64,000 nucleotides of DNA. It comes from Blattabacterium cuenoti (GTDB lineage Bacteria; Bacteroidota; Bacteroidia; Flavobacteriales; Blattabacteriaceae). The notes under the pieces were generated by a model. The model ran no database searches and was not told the origin of the DNA. It worked only from the letters and a program-made list of their open reading frames with translations. Below, piece after piece: positions 17,888 through 27,026 of the stretch. The stretch's first letter is position 1; each line of letters begins with the position of its first letter. A program made the translations under genes and the position numbers. The stretch is taken from NCBI RefSeq assembly GCF_014251375.1, contig NZ_CP059187.1:186001-250000 (forward strand), given 5' to 3'.

Positions 17888-20557
17888 TTATTGATTTCTT
17901 AAATAGCCTTTTAAAATAGCTATTTTTTCCAAAGTATCATTTTCTTTTTTTTTTTCCTTTAAAAGAATTTGTTTGGGAACAGACTTGACATATTTATCGT
18001 TTGATAAATTTTTTCGTATTCTAGATAATAGATTGTCAAAATATTTAATTTCTCTTTCAATTTTAATAACATCTATTATTTCATCTTGATCATTCTTATT
18101 CTTAATGAAAAAGATATTTTCTTTTTCTTCTGATAAAAAATATCTATCTTTTCCTAAAAGAAATGAAAAAAAATTTCCTTTTACAGGTTTTTTTATAGAA
18201 ACAATTTTAGATAAGTTTGCTAATTTTAAAATTACTGAATCACATTTTTTTTCTATTATACTATTAGTAAATAACACAAGTTTCCTTTTATAAGGAATAC
18301 GTTTAATATTTCTAATATTTCGTATTTGAGATACAATTTCAGTTGCTTTTTCAAAAGAAACTAATATATCATGATTATATGAATTTTTTTTAGGCCAAGA
18401 AGAAATAATTAAAGCTTCTTCTGAAGTTCTCTTTTGAATAAGATTCCAAATTTCTTCTGAAAGAAAAGGCATATAAGGATGTAATAATTTTAATATATTT
18501 TCAAACCATTTTACGGTATTTAAATAAACGTATTTTGATCTAAAATCTCCAGATGATTTTATTATTTCAAGGAAATAAGAACAAAAATCATTCCAAATAA
18601 ATTTGTACAAAATCATCAATGATTCATTGAACTTATACTTTATAAAAAATTTTTCAAAAGTTTCTAGAACATAATAAAAACGATTTTCAAACCATATGAA
18701 AGCGATATTAGATGATTCAGAAATATCTGTTTTATCAGATTTTGATTTTATTTTCCAACTTTGAATTAAACGAAAAGCATTCCATATTTTGTTAGAAAAA
18801 TTTCTTCCTTGTAAACAAATTTTTTCATCAAAATGAAAATCTTTTCCCGCGTTAGTTCTAAGCATAATTCCTACACGAACAGCATCTGCTCCATATTTTT
18901 CAATCAAATTCATAGTATTCGGAGAATTGTTTAGAGATTTAGATATCTTCCTATTTTTAGAATCTCTTATTATACCAGTAAAATAAACATTTTTAAATGG
19001 TTTTTCTTTTTGAAAAAGAAACCCTGCCATAATCATACGTGCAACCCAAAAAAATAAAATATCAGAACCTGTTACCAAATCTTCAGTAGGATAATAATAA
19101 GATATTTCACGGTTATAAGGATGATGAATTCCGTTAAATACAGATATAGGTAAAATCCAAGAAGAAAACCAAGTGTCTAAAACATCTGTTTCCATTTTAA
19201 TTTGATCAGATTGCAATTTTTTATTTTTACTTTTTTTTCTAGCTTTTTTTAAAGCTATTTCAAAATTTTCTGCTACAACGAAATCACTATTTTTTTTTCC
19301 ATAGTAATAAACAGGAATACGATGTCCCCACCACAATTGTCTAGATATATTCCAATCTCTAATTTTTTCCATCCACTGGAAATAATTTTTTTTGAATTTA
19401 CTGGGATGAAATTGAATCTCTCCATTCTTTACTGCATCTATAGCATGGATGGATATTTTTTTCATTTTTAAAAACCATTGAAGTGACAATCGTTGTTCTA
19501 CTATAGATTGAGTTCTTTCTGAAAAACCTATTTTATAATTATGATTTTCTTCTATCTTCACTACAGATTTTAATTGAAATAATTCTTTAATAACTCTCTT
19601 TCTAACTTCAAAACGATCCATACCTTTATAATGAAGTCCTTTTTCATTTATAGTAGCGTCTTCATTGAAGATATTAATAACCTCTAAATGATGTTTATCA
19701 GAAATATTTTTATCATTAATATCATGAGCAGGGGTTATTTTTAAACATCCAGTTCCAAAATTTTGATCTACATATGAATCTTGAATCACAGGAATCACTC
19801 TATTAACTATTGGAACTATAACTTTTTTATTTTTTAAATGAAAATAACGAATATCATCCGGATGAAAACAAATAGCAGTATCTCCAAATATAGTTTCAGG
19901 ACGAGTTGTTGCAATAGTTACAAAATTTTTTTCTCCTTCAATTTGATATTTTATATGATAAAGTTTCCCCTTTTGTTCTTTGTAGATTACTTCTTCATCC
20001 GAAAGAGTGGTTTTTGCTTCTGTATCCCAATTCACGACATGATGCCCTCTGTATATATATCCTTTTTCATATAAATCTATAAAAACTTTTGTAATAGATT
20101 TCGACAACCCTTGACTCATCGTAAATTGAGTTCTCTTCCAATCGCAAGAACACCCCAATCTTTTTAGTTGATTCAAGATAATATTCTGATGTTTTTTAGA
20201 CCATTTTAAAACATGATACAAGAATTTCTCTCTTCCCATAATAATTTTGGATAATCCTTGTTGCTTTAACAAATTAACAACTTTTGCTTCTGTAGCAATA
20301 GAAGCGTGATCTGTTCCCGGAATCCAACACGTATTGTATCCTTTCATTCTGGCGTATCGAATTAATATATCTTGAATAGTGTTGTTTAAAATATGACCAA
20401 TATGAAGAATTCCAGTGATATTAGGTGGAGGCATTAAAATTGTATAAGGAATCTTATCCTTATCTGGATAAGATCCAAAATAACCTCCTTTCATCCAATG
20501 ATGATATATTTTTTTTTCTACGTATTTTGGATCGTATTTAATAGGAATAATATCCAT
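17888..20557 (-). CDS. valS: Valyl-tRNA synthetase
   Basis: Class I synthetase charging tRNA-Val, with editing of misactivated threonine. It has the exact HIGH sequence in GILHIGHILNN, the GTDHASIATE segment, a central CP1 editing domain (TIATTRPETIFGDTAI), the KISKS form of KMSKS, an anticodon-binding domain and a C-terminal coiled coil ending near residue 885. At 889 residues it is full length for Bacteroidota, so valine proofreading appears retained although ThrRS proofreading is lost. It is divergent from folA. Confidence 0.98.
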   Translation of the reverse strand: MDIIPIKYDPKYVEKKIYHHWMKGGYFGSYPDKDKIPYTILMPPPNITGILHIGHILNNTIQDILIRYARMKGYNTCWIPGTDHASIATEAKVVNLLKQQGLSKIIMGREKFLYHVLKWSKKHQNIILNQLKRLGCSCDWKRTQFTMSQGLSKSITKVFIDLYEKGYIYRGHHVVNWDTEAKTTLSDEEVIYKEQKGKLYHIKYQIEGEKNFVTIATTRPETIFGDTAICFHPDDIRYFHLKNKKVIVPIVNRVIPVIQDSYVDQNFGTGCLKITPAHDINDKNISDKHHLEVINIFNEDATINEKGLHYKGMDRFEVRKRVIKELFQLKSVVKIEENHNYKIGFSERTQSIVEQRLSLQWFLKMKKISIHAIDAVKNGEIQFHPSKFKKNYFQWMEKIRDWNISRQLWWGHRIPVYYYGKKNSDFVVAENFEIALKKARKKSKNKKLQSDQIKMETDVLDTWFSSWILPISVFNGIHHPYNREISYYYPTEDLVTGSDILFFWVARMIMAGFLFQKEKPFKNVYFTGIIRDSKNRKISKSLNNSPNTMNLIEKYGADAVRVGIMLRTNAGKDFHFDEKICLQGRNFSNKIWNAFRLIQSWKIKSKSDKTDISESSNIAFIWFENRFYYVLETFEKFFIKYKFNESLMILYKFIWNDFCSYFLEIIKSSGDFRSKYVYLNTVKWFENILKLLHPYMPFLSEEIWNLIQKRTSEEALIISSWPKKNSYNHDILVSFEKATEIVSQIRNIRNIKRIPYKRKLVLFTNSIIEKKCDSVILKLANLSKIVSIKKPVKGNFFSFLLGKDRYFLSEEKENIFFIKNKNDQDEIIDVIKIEREIKYFDNLLSRIRKNLSNDKYVKSVPKQILLKEKKKENDTLEKIAILKGYLRNQ

Positions 20558-20614
20558 AAATTGTTTACTATACTATACTAATATATATTATAATATAAAA
20601 AAAATTTAACTTTA

Positions 20615-21126
20615 ATGATCGTAATTCTTGTTGCTTCAGTTTCAGAAAATGGATTTATAGGAAAAAATAATAAATTAATGTGGTATTTGCCTAATGATTT
20701 TAAACGTTTTAAAAAACTTACTATTGGAGAAACAGTTTTAATGGGCAGAAAAACTTTTGAATCCATTGGAAATATTCTTCCAAAAAGAAGAAATATTATT
20801 TTAACGAAAAAAAAAAATTTTTTTCCAAAAGTTTCAATAATAATAGAAACGTAAAAATCCTTTCTTCTTTGAAGGATATCTATCATTTATCTTATAAAAA
20901 AATATTCATTATTGGAGGAGAAAAAGTATATAAATCAATAATAGATCAAGCAAATATTATAGAGTTAACCCTTGTTCATGAAAAATTTAATGGAGATGCA
21001 AGATTTCCAAAAATAGATTCAAAAAAATGGAAAAAAATATATGAATTCTCCTACAAAAAAGACAAAAAACATTTATACAATTATAGTTTTATTAGATATG
21101 AAAACATATTATTCTCTTCTGTCTAA
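20615..21126 (+). CDS. folA: Dihydrofolate reductase, interrupted by a frameshift at an 11-A tract
   Basis: Dihydrofolate reductase regenerates tetrahydrofolate with NADPH. The N-terminal half is typical (SENGFIGKNNKLMWYLPNDF with the acidic catalytic Asp, then GRKTFESIG), but the frame stops at 20852-20854 after 79 codons. The C-terminal half (KIFIIGGEKVYK, then LTLVHEKFNGDARFP) continues in the next frame to 21126. The switch fits a missing base in the run A11-T7 at 20807-20824; one extra base restores a 170-residue reductase of normal size. It is either a recent pseudogene or decoded by slippage. The end overlaps the convergent DUF151 gene by 18 bases. Confidence 0.85.
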
Positions 21127-21753
21127 TTCTTTTTTTATTCGTGCTGCAAGCTCATAACATTCATTAATTACTGCATGATTTAATAGAGCATTAAGATCTT
21201 TATCAGTCATTTTTTCTAACTCTTGTTGAGTTTTTTCTTTATTAAAAAAAAGGGGGATTGAATAATTTTCAATACATTCTTCAGTATCTTCGTTATCTTC
21301 TTTATTTTCAATTTCAATAGGAAATCCATTTTCAAAATATATTCCCGCTTTATCAAAAATTTCTTTTGTAGTATAAATAGGGGCTTGAAATCTTACAGCT
21401 AACGCTACTGCATCTGACGTCTTTGAATCTATTTTATGTTCTGTTTTTTGATCTCCCTCCTTATAAAATAGAATATAAGAAAAAAATATTCCGTTTACTA
21501 ATTTGTATATAACAACTGATTTTAATTTTATACGAAATATTTCTGAAACAGAAAGAAATAGGTCATGAGTAAAAGATCTAGATGGATCTCTTTTTCCTAA
21601 AGCAGAAGAGATAGATTGAGCTTGCAAACTTTCTATAATAATAGGAAGTTTTATTTTTCCAGATTCTTCTTCTTCTAGTAATAAAACATATATCCCAGAC
21701 TGTATTTGACTTAAGGATATCCCACGTATAGTTAATCTGATGAGTTGTTCCAT
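21109..21753 (-). CDS. Bifunctional nuclease family protein (DUF151) with C-terminal UVR motif
   Basis: A 214-residue protein with an N-terminal DUF151 domain (about residues 1-140: LPIIIESLQAQSISSAL, then KTSDAVALAVRFQAPIY) and, after an acidic linker, a UvrB/UvrC-like helical motif (about 175-212, ELEKMTDKDLNALLNHAV then ELAARIKKEL). Some members have been reported as bifunctional DNase/RNase, but the cellular role is not settled. This two-domain form is usual in Bacteroidota. It is convergent with folA and overlaps it by 18 bases. Confidence 0.85.
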   Translation of the reverse strand: MEQLIRLTIRGISLSQIQSGIYVLLLEEEESGKIKLPIIIESLQAQSISSALGKRDPSRSFTHDLFLSVSEIFRIKLKSVVIYKLVNGIFFSYILFYKEGDQKTEHKIDSKTSDAVALAVRFQAPIYTTKEIFDKAGIYFENGFPIEIENKEDNEDTEECIENYSIPLFFNKEKTQQELEKMTDKDLNALLNHAVINECYELAARIKKELDRRE

Positions 21754-21849
21754 AATTAGAAAAAAAATGTATAAAAAATCTTTATTTAAAGATACTAAAT
21801 TTGAAAGTAATTTTTTACTAATTCTAATCTAATTTTATTCCTAAATACT

Positions 21850-21877
21850 GAATTTGATGGATTTCAGAATCAAATTC
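21850..21877. repeat. 9-bp inverted repeat in the gap before the lipoprotein gene
   Basis: GAATTTGAT (21850-21858) and ATCAAATTC (21869-21877) are perfect complements around a 10-base loop. The 264-base gap 21754-22017 also holds a small dyad TTGATA-GA-TATCAA at 21980-21993, about 25 bases before the lipoprotein ATG. These may be regulatory sites; no T tract follows, so a terminator is unlikely. Confidence 0.4.
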
Positions 21878-22017
21878 TTGAGTCAAATAAAAAAAAATTG
21901 TTGTTATACGGAGTAATTTTTTTTATATATTTATATAAAATAAAATGTTCAAAGTCAGTGAAAGTGAAAACGAATCCAATTGATAGATATCAAATCTAAT
22001 TAAAAATTATTATTATT

Positions 22018-22782
22018 ATGAATACTAGATTTCTAACAATTTTTTCTCTAGCATTAGGAATTTTACTTGTATCCTGTAATGATGACAACACCATCTCTTC
22101 TTCTGATCCTTCTTCTTCTTCTTCTTCTTCTTACGAACCTCCTGCTCCTTCTCCTGATCCTGAAACTGAACAAGAAGAAACTTCTTCAGATCCATCTAAT
22201 TCTAAAAAAATCTTCTCTTTTACAAATCATCATCCTAACACCCTAGATTCATCTGTTTATTCTTATTCTTATCCTTATTTTTATTCCAGTGAAAAAGAAA
22301 AATATAAGTTTCCTCCTACTCCACAACCTTCTTTTGATATAATAGAAGAAAAAAAATTAGAACAAGAGCAAAACAAGTTTTTTTCGAGTCTAGATTCTAA
22401 TACTTTAGATATAAGAATTAAAGAATTAGGAAATAGAATAGAAAGATTACAACAAGAAAGTGATTACCATCATGATGAATATTCTCATATGATCAATATT
22501 CAAAAATTAATTCTGGATGAAATGAGAAAAAAAAAAAGGATCATAAACTCAAAAACTTCTGGACCAGAAGAAATAATCAAAGCAAAACAAGAATTTGAAG
22601 AGAAGAAAAAACTGGAGGAAGAAAGATCACAAATTATCAAAGAAAAAGGTGATTTATTGAATCAGATAAATAATATCATATCAGCAGCAAGAAAAGAAGA
22701 ATATGATCTTAAAAAGATACAAGATAGTAGAAAAGAAGAAATGCTCAATAATCATCGATCAAAAGAAGAAGAATATAAATAA
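22018..22782 (+). CDS. Predicted lipoprotein with poly-Ser tract and coiled-coil tail
   Basis: I do not recognise a family. The N-terminus has a lipoprotein signal peptide: a hydrophobic stretch then LVSC with the lipid-acceptor Cys at residue 20. Residues 21-60 are low-complexity Ser/Pro/Asp/Glu, including seven Ser encoded by part of a (CTT)8 run at 22109-22132. Residues about 110-250 are charged and helical, with heptad-like Glu/Lys/Leu, and probably form a coiled coil. It would be anchored in the inner or outer membrane facing the periplasm or surface. It stands alone, followed by a strong terminator. Confidence 0.75.
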   Translation: MNTRFLTIFSLALGILLVSCNDDNTISSSDPSSSSSSSYEPPAPSPDPETEQEETSSDPSNSKKIFSFTNHHPNTLDSSVYSYSYPYFYSSEKEKYKFPPTPQPSFDIIEEKKLEQEQNKFFSSLDSNTLDIRIKELGNRIERLQQESDYHHDEYSHMINIQKLILDEMRKKKRIINSKTSGPEEIIKAKQEFEEKKKLEEERSQIIKEKGDLLNQINNIISAARKEEYDLKKIQDSRKEEMLNNHRSKEEEYK

Positions 22783-22816
22783 TAATAATTAATTTGATTA
22801 ATAATAATTATTTCAA

Positions 22817-22850
22817 AACGGAAAAGGCCTCCTTTTCCGTTATTATTTTT
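22817..22850 (+). terminator. Intrinsic terminator after the lipoprotein gene
   Basis: A perfect 11-bp stem (AACGGAAAAGG at 22817-22827 with CCTTTTCCGTT at 22831-22841) closes a 3-base loop and is followed by ATTATTTTT. It is the clearest Rho-independent terminator in the window and separates the lipoprotein gene from pdhB. Confidence 0.88.
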
Positions 22851-22851
22851 G
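22844..22851 (+). promoter_or_regulatory. Possible pdhB promoter -7 box inside the terminator T tract
   Basis: TATTTTTG matches TAnnTTTG and lies 23 bases before the pdhB ATG, overlapping the T-rich end of the upstream terminator. No -33 TTG is visible at the right distance, so the call rests on one motif. Confidence 0.3.
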
Positions 22852-22874
22852 ACGTTTCGTAACTTTTATTATGT

Positions 22875-23864
22875 ATGAAGAAAATGAAAAAAATGACCTT
22901 TCGAGAAGTAATAGCTGAAGCGATGAGCGAAGAAATGAGAAGAGATGATTCCGTCTATCTCATGGGAGAAGAAGTCGCTCAATATAATGGAGCTTATAAA
23001 GCTTCTAAAGGAATGCTAGATGAATTTGGCCCCAATAGAGTTATTGATACACCTATCTCAGAATTAGGATTTTCTGGAATAGGAGTGGGTTCTGCTATGA
23101 ATGGATGTAGACCTATCATTGAATTTATGACATTTAATTTTTCTTTGGTAGCAATGGATCAAATTATTAATAATGCTGCAAAAATACGTTATATGAGTGG
23201 AGGACAATGGAATATACCTATTGTTTTTAGAGGGCCAACTGGTTTTGCTGGCCAATTAGGTGCAACACATTCTCAATCTTTTGAAAGTTGGTATGCAAGT
23301 TGTCCAGGATTAAAAGTTGTAATTCCATGTAATCCCTATGATGCAAAAGGGCTATTAAAATCTTCCATACGAGATAATAACCCAGTTATTTTTATGGAGT
23401 CAGAACAAATGTATGGAGATAAAATGATGATTCCAGAAAAAGAATACATTCTTCCTATTGGAAAAGCAGATATAAAAAAAGAAGGAACTGATATAAGTTT
23501 AGTTTCTTTTGGAAAAATCATGAAAATGGCTTTAAGTATAGCGAAAAAATTAGATAAAGAAAATATTAGTGTAGAAGTAATAGATATTCAAACTATTCGT
23601 CCGTTGGATTATAAATCTATACTTTTGTCTGTAAAAAAAACTAACCGATTAGTCATTTTAGAAGAATCTTGGCCGTTTTCTTCAATAGCATCTGAAATTT
23701 CATATATTATACAAAAAAAAGCGTTTGATTATCTAGATGCACCTATTAATAGAATCACGATTCTTGATACCCCTGCTCCTTATGCTTCCAATTTAATTAA
23801 AGCTTGGTTTCCCAATGAAGAAAAAATAATAAAAGCCATTAAAGAAACTCTTTATATATTCTGA
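22875..23864 (+). CDS. pdhB: Pyruvate dehydrogenase E1 component subunit beta
   Basis: This subunit joins E1 alpha to decarboxylate pyruvate with thiamine diphosphate and feed acetyl groups to lipoyl E2. Signatures are MGEEVAQYNGAYK, the DTPISELGFSGIGVGSAM stretch, FRGPTGFAGQLGATHSQSFE and ILDTPAPYA near the end. Length (329) matches the family. The start may be the first (22875) or a nearby Met at codons 4 or 7. It stands apart from any E1 alpha or E2 gene here, so the partners must lie elsewhere. Its end is 19 bases from convergent metF. Confidence 0.95.
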   Translation: MKKMKKMTFREVIAEAMSEEMRRDDSVYLMGEEVAQYNGAYKASKGMLDEFGPNRVIDTPISELGFSGIGVGSAMNGCRPIIEFMTFNFSLVAMDQIINNAAKIRYMSGGQWNIPIVFRGPTGFAGQLGATHSQSFESWYASCPGLKVVIPCNPYDAKGLLKSSIRDNNPVIFMESEQMYGDKMMIPEKEYILPIGKADIKKEGTDISLVSFGKIMKMALSIAKKLDKENISVEVIDIQTIRPLDYKSILLSVKKTNRLVILEESWPFSSIASEISYIIQKKAFDYLDAPINRITILDTPAPYASNLIKAWFPNEEKIIKAIKETLYIF

Positions 23865-23883
23865 TAATAATATCAATATGATT

Positions 23884-24843
23884 TTAATAAATAGCTTTAA
23901 CAATTTTATAAATATTTTCTGGTTTATCCATTGTATAATAATGAATTACTTCTATTCCAGAATCTTTTAACTCTTTTGATTGATGTATCGCCCATTCTAT
24001 TCCAATTTTAGAAACAGATTTTTTATCTTTAGCTTTTTCAATTTCTTTTACTAATTCATTTGGAATATTTAAGTAAAAACGAGAAGGAAGAATATTTAAC
24101 TGTTTTTTTGAAGAAATAGGTTTAATTCCAGGAATTATAGGAACAGAAATTCCTTCAGATCTACATTTTTTTACAAAAGAAAAAAATTTTTTATTATCAA
24201 AAAACATTTGAGTTACAATATAATTGGCACCAGATTCTATTTTTTTTTTTAAAAAAAAGAGATCTCTTTCAATATTTGGAGCTTCTAAATGTTTTTCAGG
24301 ATATCCAGCTACTCCAATACAAAAATCAAATAATGGTGCATTTTTTCGTTCTAGATTTTTATCAAGATACTTTCCTTTATTCAAATCTTGAACTTGTTTG
24401 ACCAATTCAATTGCATATTTATGTCCATTTTTTTTTGCAAAAAAACTCTTTTCAGTTTTGAGAGGATCTCCTCTAAGAACTAAAACATTATCTATTCCTA
24501 AAAAATTGATTTCTATTAAAGCATTTTCAGTCATTTGTCTATTTACCCCACCACAAATAATATGTGGGACAGCATCTATCCCATATTTATTCATAATTGA
24601 TGCACAAACTCTTACAGTTCCAGGACGTTTTGAAATAGTTTTTTTTTGTAAAAGTCCATTTTCTTTCTCAAGATAAATAAATTCTTCACGATGATATGTC
24701 ACATCAATGAAAGGAGGATTGAATTCCATTAAAGGATCCAAAGTTGAAAAAATATCTTTCATATCATCTCCTATCAAAGGAGGTAAAATTTCAAAAGAGA
24801 ACAAACTTTTTTTAGCTTTAGCTATATGATCAATGACTTTCAT
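23884..24843 (-). CDS. metF: 5,10-methylenetetrahydrofolate reductase
   Basis: MetF reduces methylene-THF to 5-methyl-THF with FAD, supplying the methyl group for methionine. Signatures are FSFEILPP near the N-terminus with the catalytic Glu, the NVLVLRGDPLK segment and GANYIVTQMFFDN for FAD and folate binding. Its 319 residues are the normal bacterial TIM-barrel size. With folD and folA nearby it belongs to one-carbon metabolism. Confidence 0.97.
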   Translation of the reverse strand: MKVIDHIAKAKKSLFSFEILPPLIGDDMKDIFSTLDPLMEFNPPFIDVTYHREEFIYLEKENGLLQKKTISKRPGTVRVCASIMNKYGIDAVPHIICGGVNRQMTENALIEINFLGIDNVLVLRGDPLKTEKSFFAKKNGHKYAIELVKQVQDLNKGKYLDKNLERKNAPLFDFCIGVAGYPEKHLEAPNIERDLFFLKKKIESGANYIVTQMFFDNKKFFSFVKKCRSEGISVPIIPGIKPISSKKQLNILPSRFYLNIPNELVKEIEKAKDKKSVSKIGIEWAIHQSKELKDSGIEVIHYYTMDKPENIYKIVKAIY

Positions 24844-24897
24844 ATCAAAAACTATTTTTGTATGTAATGGAGAGACAATAAATTAAAATTGTTTATT

Positions 24898-26166
24898 TTA
24901 TGTGATTGTTATATAGTCAAATCCTGTATAAGGAACCAAAACTTTAGGAATATAAATTTGATTTTCAGTTTGATTATTTTCTAATAAAGCTGCCATAATA
25001 CGGGGTAACGCTAGAGAACTACCATTTAAAGTATGACACAATTCCATTTTTCCATAAAGAGTTTTATAACGAATTTTCAATCTATTTGATTGAAAATTCG
25101 TACAATTTGAAACAGAACTTACTTCTAGCCATTTTTTTTGCCCCATAGAATACACTTCAAAATCATAAGTCATTGAAGAAGAAAATCCAAGTGTTTCTCC
25201 ACTTAAACGAATAAGTCTAAACGGTAATTCCAAAGATTTTAGAATATTTCTAATATGCAAAATCATTTCATCTAAATAATCATAAGAAGTATCAGATGGT
25301 GTAATTTGAATTATTTCTACCTTTTCAAATTGATGCAATCTATTTAGCCCTCGTACTTTAGATCCATAAGACCCGGCTTCTCTTCTAAAACAAGAAGTAT
25401 AGGTGGTCGCTCTAACAGGAAGATCTTTATATGTAAAAACATTGTTTCTAAAACAATTTACAAGAGGGACTTCTCCAGTTGGAATCAGATAAAGATTGTC
25501 TTTTTCTATAAAATACATCTGATTTTCTTTATCTGGAATTTGTCCAGTAGCATATACAGACATTTCATTTGCAAGATAAGGAAAACTATACTCTATATAG
25601 GAAGCACGGATGTTTTGATCTAAAAAATATTGAATTAAACTTCTTTGTAATTTAGCACCTTTTCCAAAATAAACTGAAAATCCAGATCCACATATTTGTG
25701 TACCTAAATCTGAATCGAATAAATGAAATTTTTTGGATAATTCCCAATGAGGAAGCCCACATTCAATTGTACGATAAATAGAACCTTCTTGAAAAAGAAT
25801 ATTTTCTGTATTTTCATTAATTTTTTCGTCAGGAACATTAGGAATTTGGTTTAGTTTTTTTTCCAAATTTTGAACTATATCTTTTAATTCTATATTAAGA
25901 TCCTTTTTTTTTCTTTTAAAAAAAAGTGCCTTTTCTTTCAAAGAATTAATTTGAAAAGAAAAATCTAAACTTTTTACTAGATTACTTATTTTTTTAGAGA
26001 TTAAGTTTTCTTTTTCTGAAATCTTATTTAGAATATTTTGTACTCTCTTTTTTCTTTTATCTAAAATTAATATTTCATCTATTAAATTTATTTCTTTAAA
26101 TTTTCGTTTATTTAGTCCTGATAAAACTTTTTTTCTATTTTCTCTTATAAAAGACACTTGAAGCAT
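24898..26166 (-). CDS. serS: Seryl-tRNA synthetase
   Basis: Class II synthetase charging tRNA-Ser. The N-terminal long antiparallel coiled coil (about residues 25-110) is followed by the catalytic core with LYLIPTGEVPLVN, FRREAGSYGSKVRGLNRLHQF (motif 2) and LNGSSLALPRIMAALLEN (motif 3). I set the start at the ATG at 26166 (MLQVSFIRENRK), the typical SerRS N-terminus, giving 422 residues; a longer start at 26184 overlaps a promoter-like TATTTTTG box (26182-26189) and is less likely. It is divergent from rsmA. Confidence 0.97.
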   Translation of the reverse strand: MLQVSFIRENRKKVLSGLNKRKFKEINLIDEILILDKRKKRVQNILNKISEKENLISKKISNLVKSLDFSFQINSLKEKALFFKRKKKDLNIELKDIVQNLEKKLNQIPNVPDEKINENTENILFQEGSIYRTIECGLPHWELSKKFHLFDSDLGTQICGSGFSVYFGKGAKLQRSLIQYFLDQNIRASYIEYSFPYLANEMSVYATGQIPDKENQMYFIEKDNLYLIPTGEVPLVNCFRNNVFTYKDLPVRATTYTSCFRREAGSYGSKVRGLNRLHQFEKVEIIQITPSDTSYDYLDEMILHIRNILKSLELPFRLIRLSGETLGFSSSMTYDFEVYSMGQKKWLEVSSVSNCTNFQSNRLKIRYKTLYGKMELCHTLNGSSLALPRIMAALLENNQTENQIYIPKVLVPYTGFDYITIT

Positions 26167-26181
26167 AACAAAAAAAAAATT

Positions 26182-26189
26182 CAAAAATA
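26182..26189 (-). promoter_or_regulatory. Putative serS promoter -7 box
   Basis: TATTTTTG on the minus strand, an exact TAnnTTTG match, ends 15 bases before the preferred serS start at 26166. It supports that start over the Met at 26184. No -33 element is visible. Confidence 0.35.
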
Positions 26190-26232
26190 ATATAAAATTA
26201 CAAGATAAATAATAAATATCTTACTATAAGTC

Positions 26233-26240
26233 TATATTTG
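26233..26240 (+). promoter_or_regulatory. Putative rsmA promoter -7 box, near-leaderless transcript
   Basis: TATATTTG is an exact TAnnTTTG match ending 9 bases before the rsmA ATG at 26250. Transcription would begin at or within a few bases of the start codon. No -33 TTG is seen at the expected spacing. Confidence 0.45.
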
Positions 26241-26249
26241 TACTTAACT

Positions 26250-27026
26250 ATGCGTAAGTTTTTCTATTCTTCTAGAAATAAATTAGATCAACATTTTTTG
26301 AGTGATCAAAAAATAGCTGAAAAAATTGTAAAAAATCTTTCTTTTAAAGATTATAATACAGTAGTAGAAATCGGACCAGGATTAGGAATATTAACAACTT
26401 ATTTATTAAATATATGTGATAAGGTGTTTTTGATAGAAATTGATGAAGAATTAATTTCTTTTTTAAGAAATAATTTTCCTCTTTCTAAAAAACAGATAAT
26501 CCATAAAAATTTTTTAGAATGGAGTCCAGAAGAAATTAATCTTAAGAATTTTGCATTGATTGGAAATTTTCCTTATAGTATTTCTTCTCAAATATTATTT
26601 CATATTTTGAAATATAATCAATACATTCCAGAATGTGTTGGAATGTTTCAAAAAGAAGTAGCAGAACGTATAGTTTCTCATAATGATAAAAAAACTTACG
26701 GAATTTTATCGGTTCTTGTCCAAACATTTTACGATGTAAAATATCTTTTTACTGTTGATAAAAATGTTTTTTTTCCTGTTCCAAATGTAATGTCAGCAGT
26801 TCTTTTCTTAAAAAGGAAAAAAGTAGAAATTTTCAATAAAGATCTTTTATTCAAATGTGTGAAAATATCTTTTAATCAAAGAAGAAAAATATTAAAAAAT
26901 TCTCTAAAATCTTTTAAAAAAAAAATTACAGATTTTTACAATCTTCCATTTTTGAACAAAAGAGCAGAACAACTTTCCGTAAGAGAATTTCTTCAATTAA
27001 CAAAAGAAATAGAAATTCGAAAATGA
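26250..27026 (+). CDS. rsmA: 16S rRNA dimethyladenosine transferase
   Basis: RsmA (KsgA) dimethylates two adjacent adenines in helix 45 of 16S rRNA with S-adenosylmethionine. The SAM-binding motif VVEIGPGLGILT, the acidic EIDEEL segment and the catalytic NFPYSIS (usual NLPY) are visible, as is the QHFL N-terminal signature. I use the ATG at 26250 (258 residues); a TTG at 26238 overlaps a promoter box. It overlaps folD by four bases (ATGA), so translation is likely coupled. Confidence 0.97.
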   Translation: MRKFFYSSRNKLDQHFLSDQKIAEKIVKNLSFKDYNTVVEIGPGLGILTTYLLNICDKVFLIEIDEELISFLRNNFPLSKKQIIHKNFLEWSPEEINLKNFALIGNFPYSISSQILFHILKYNQYIPECVGMFQKEVAERIVSHNDKKTYGILSVLVQTFYDVKYLFTVDKNVFFPVPNVMSAVLFLKRKKVEIFNKDLLFKCVKISFNQRRKILKNSLKSFKKKITDFYNLPFLNKRAEQLSVREFLQLTKEIEIRK

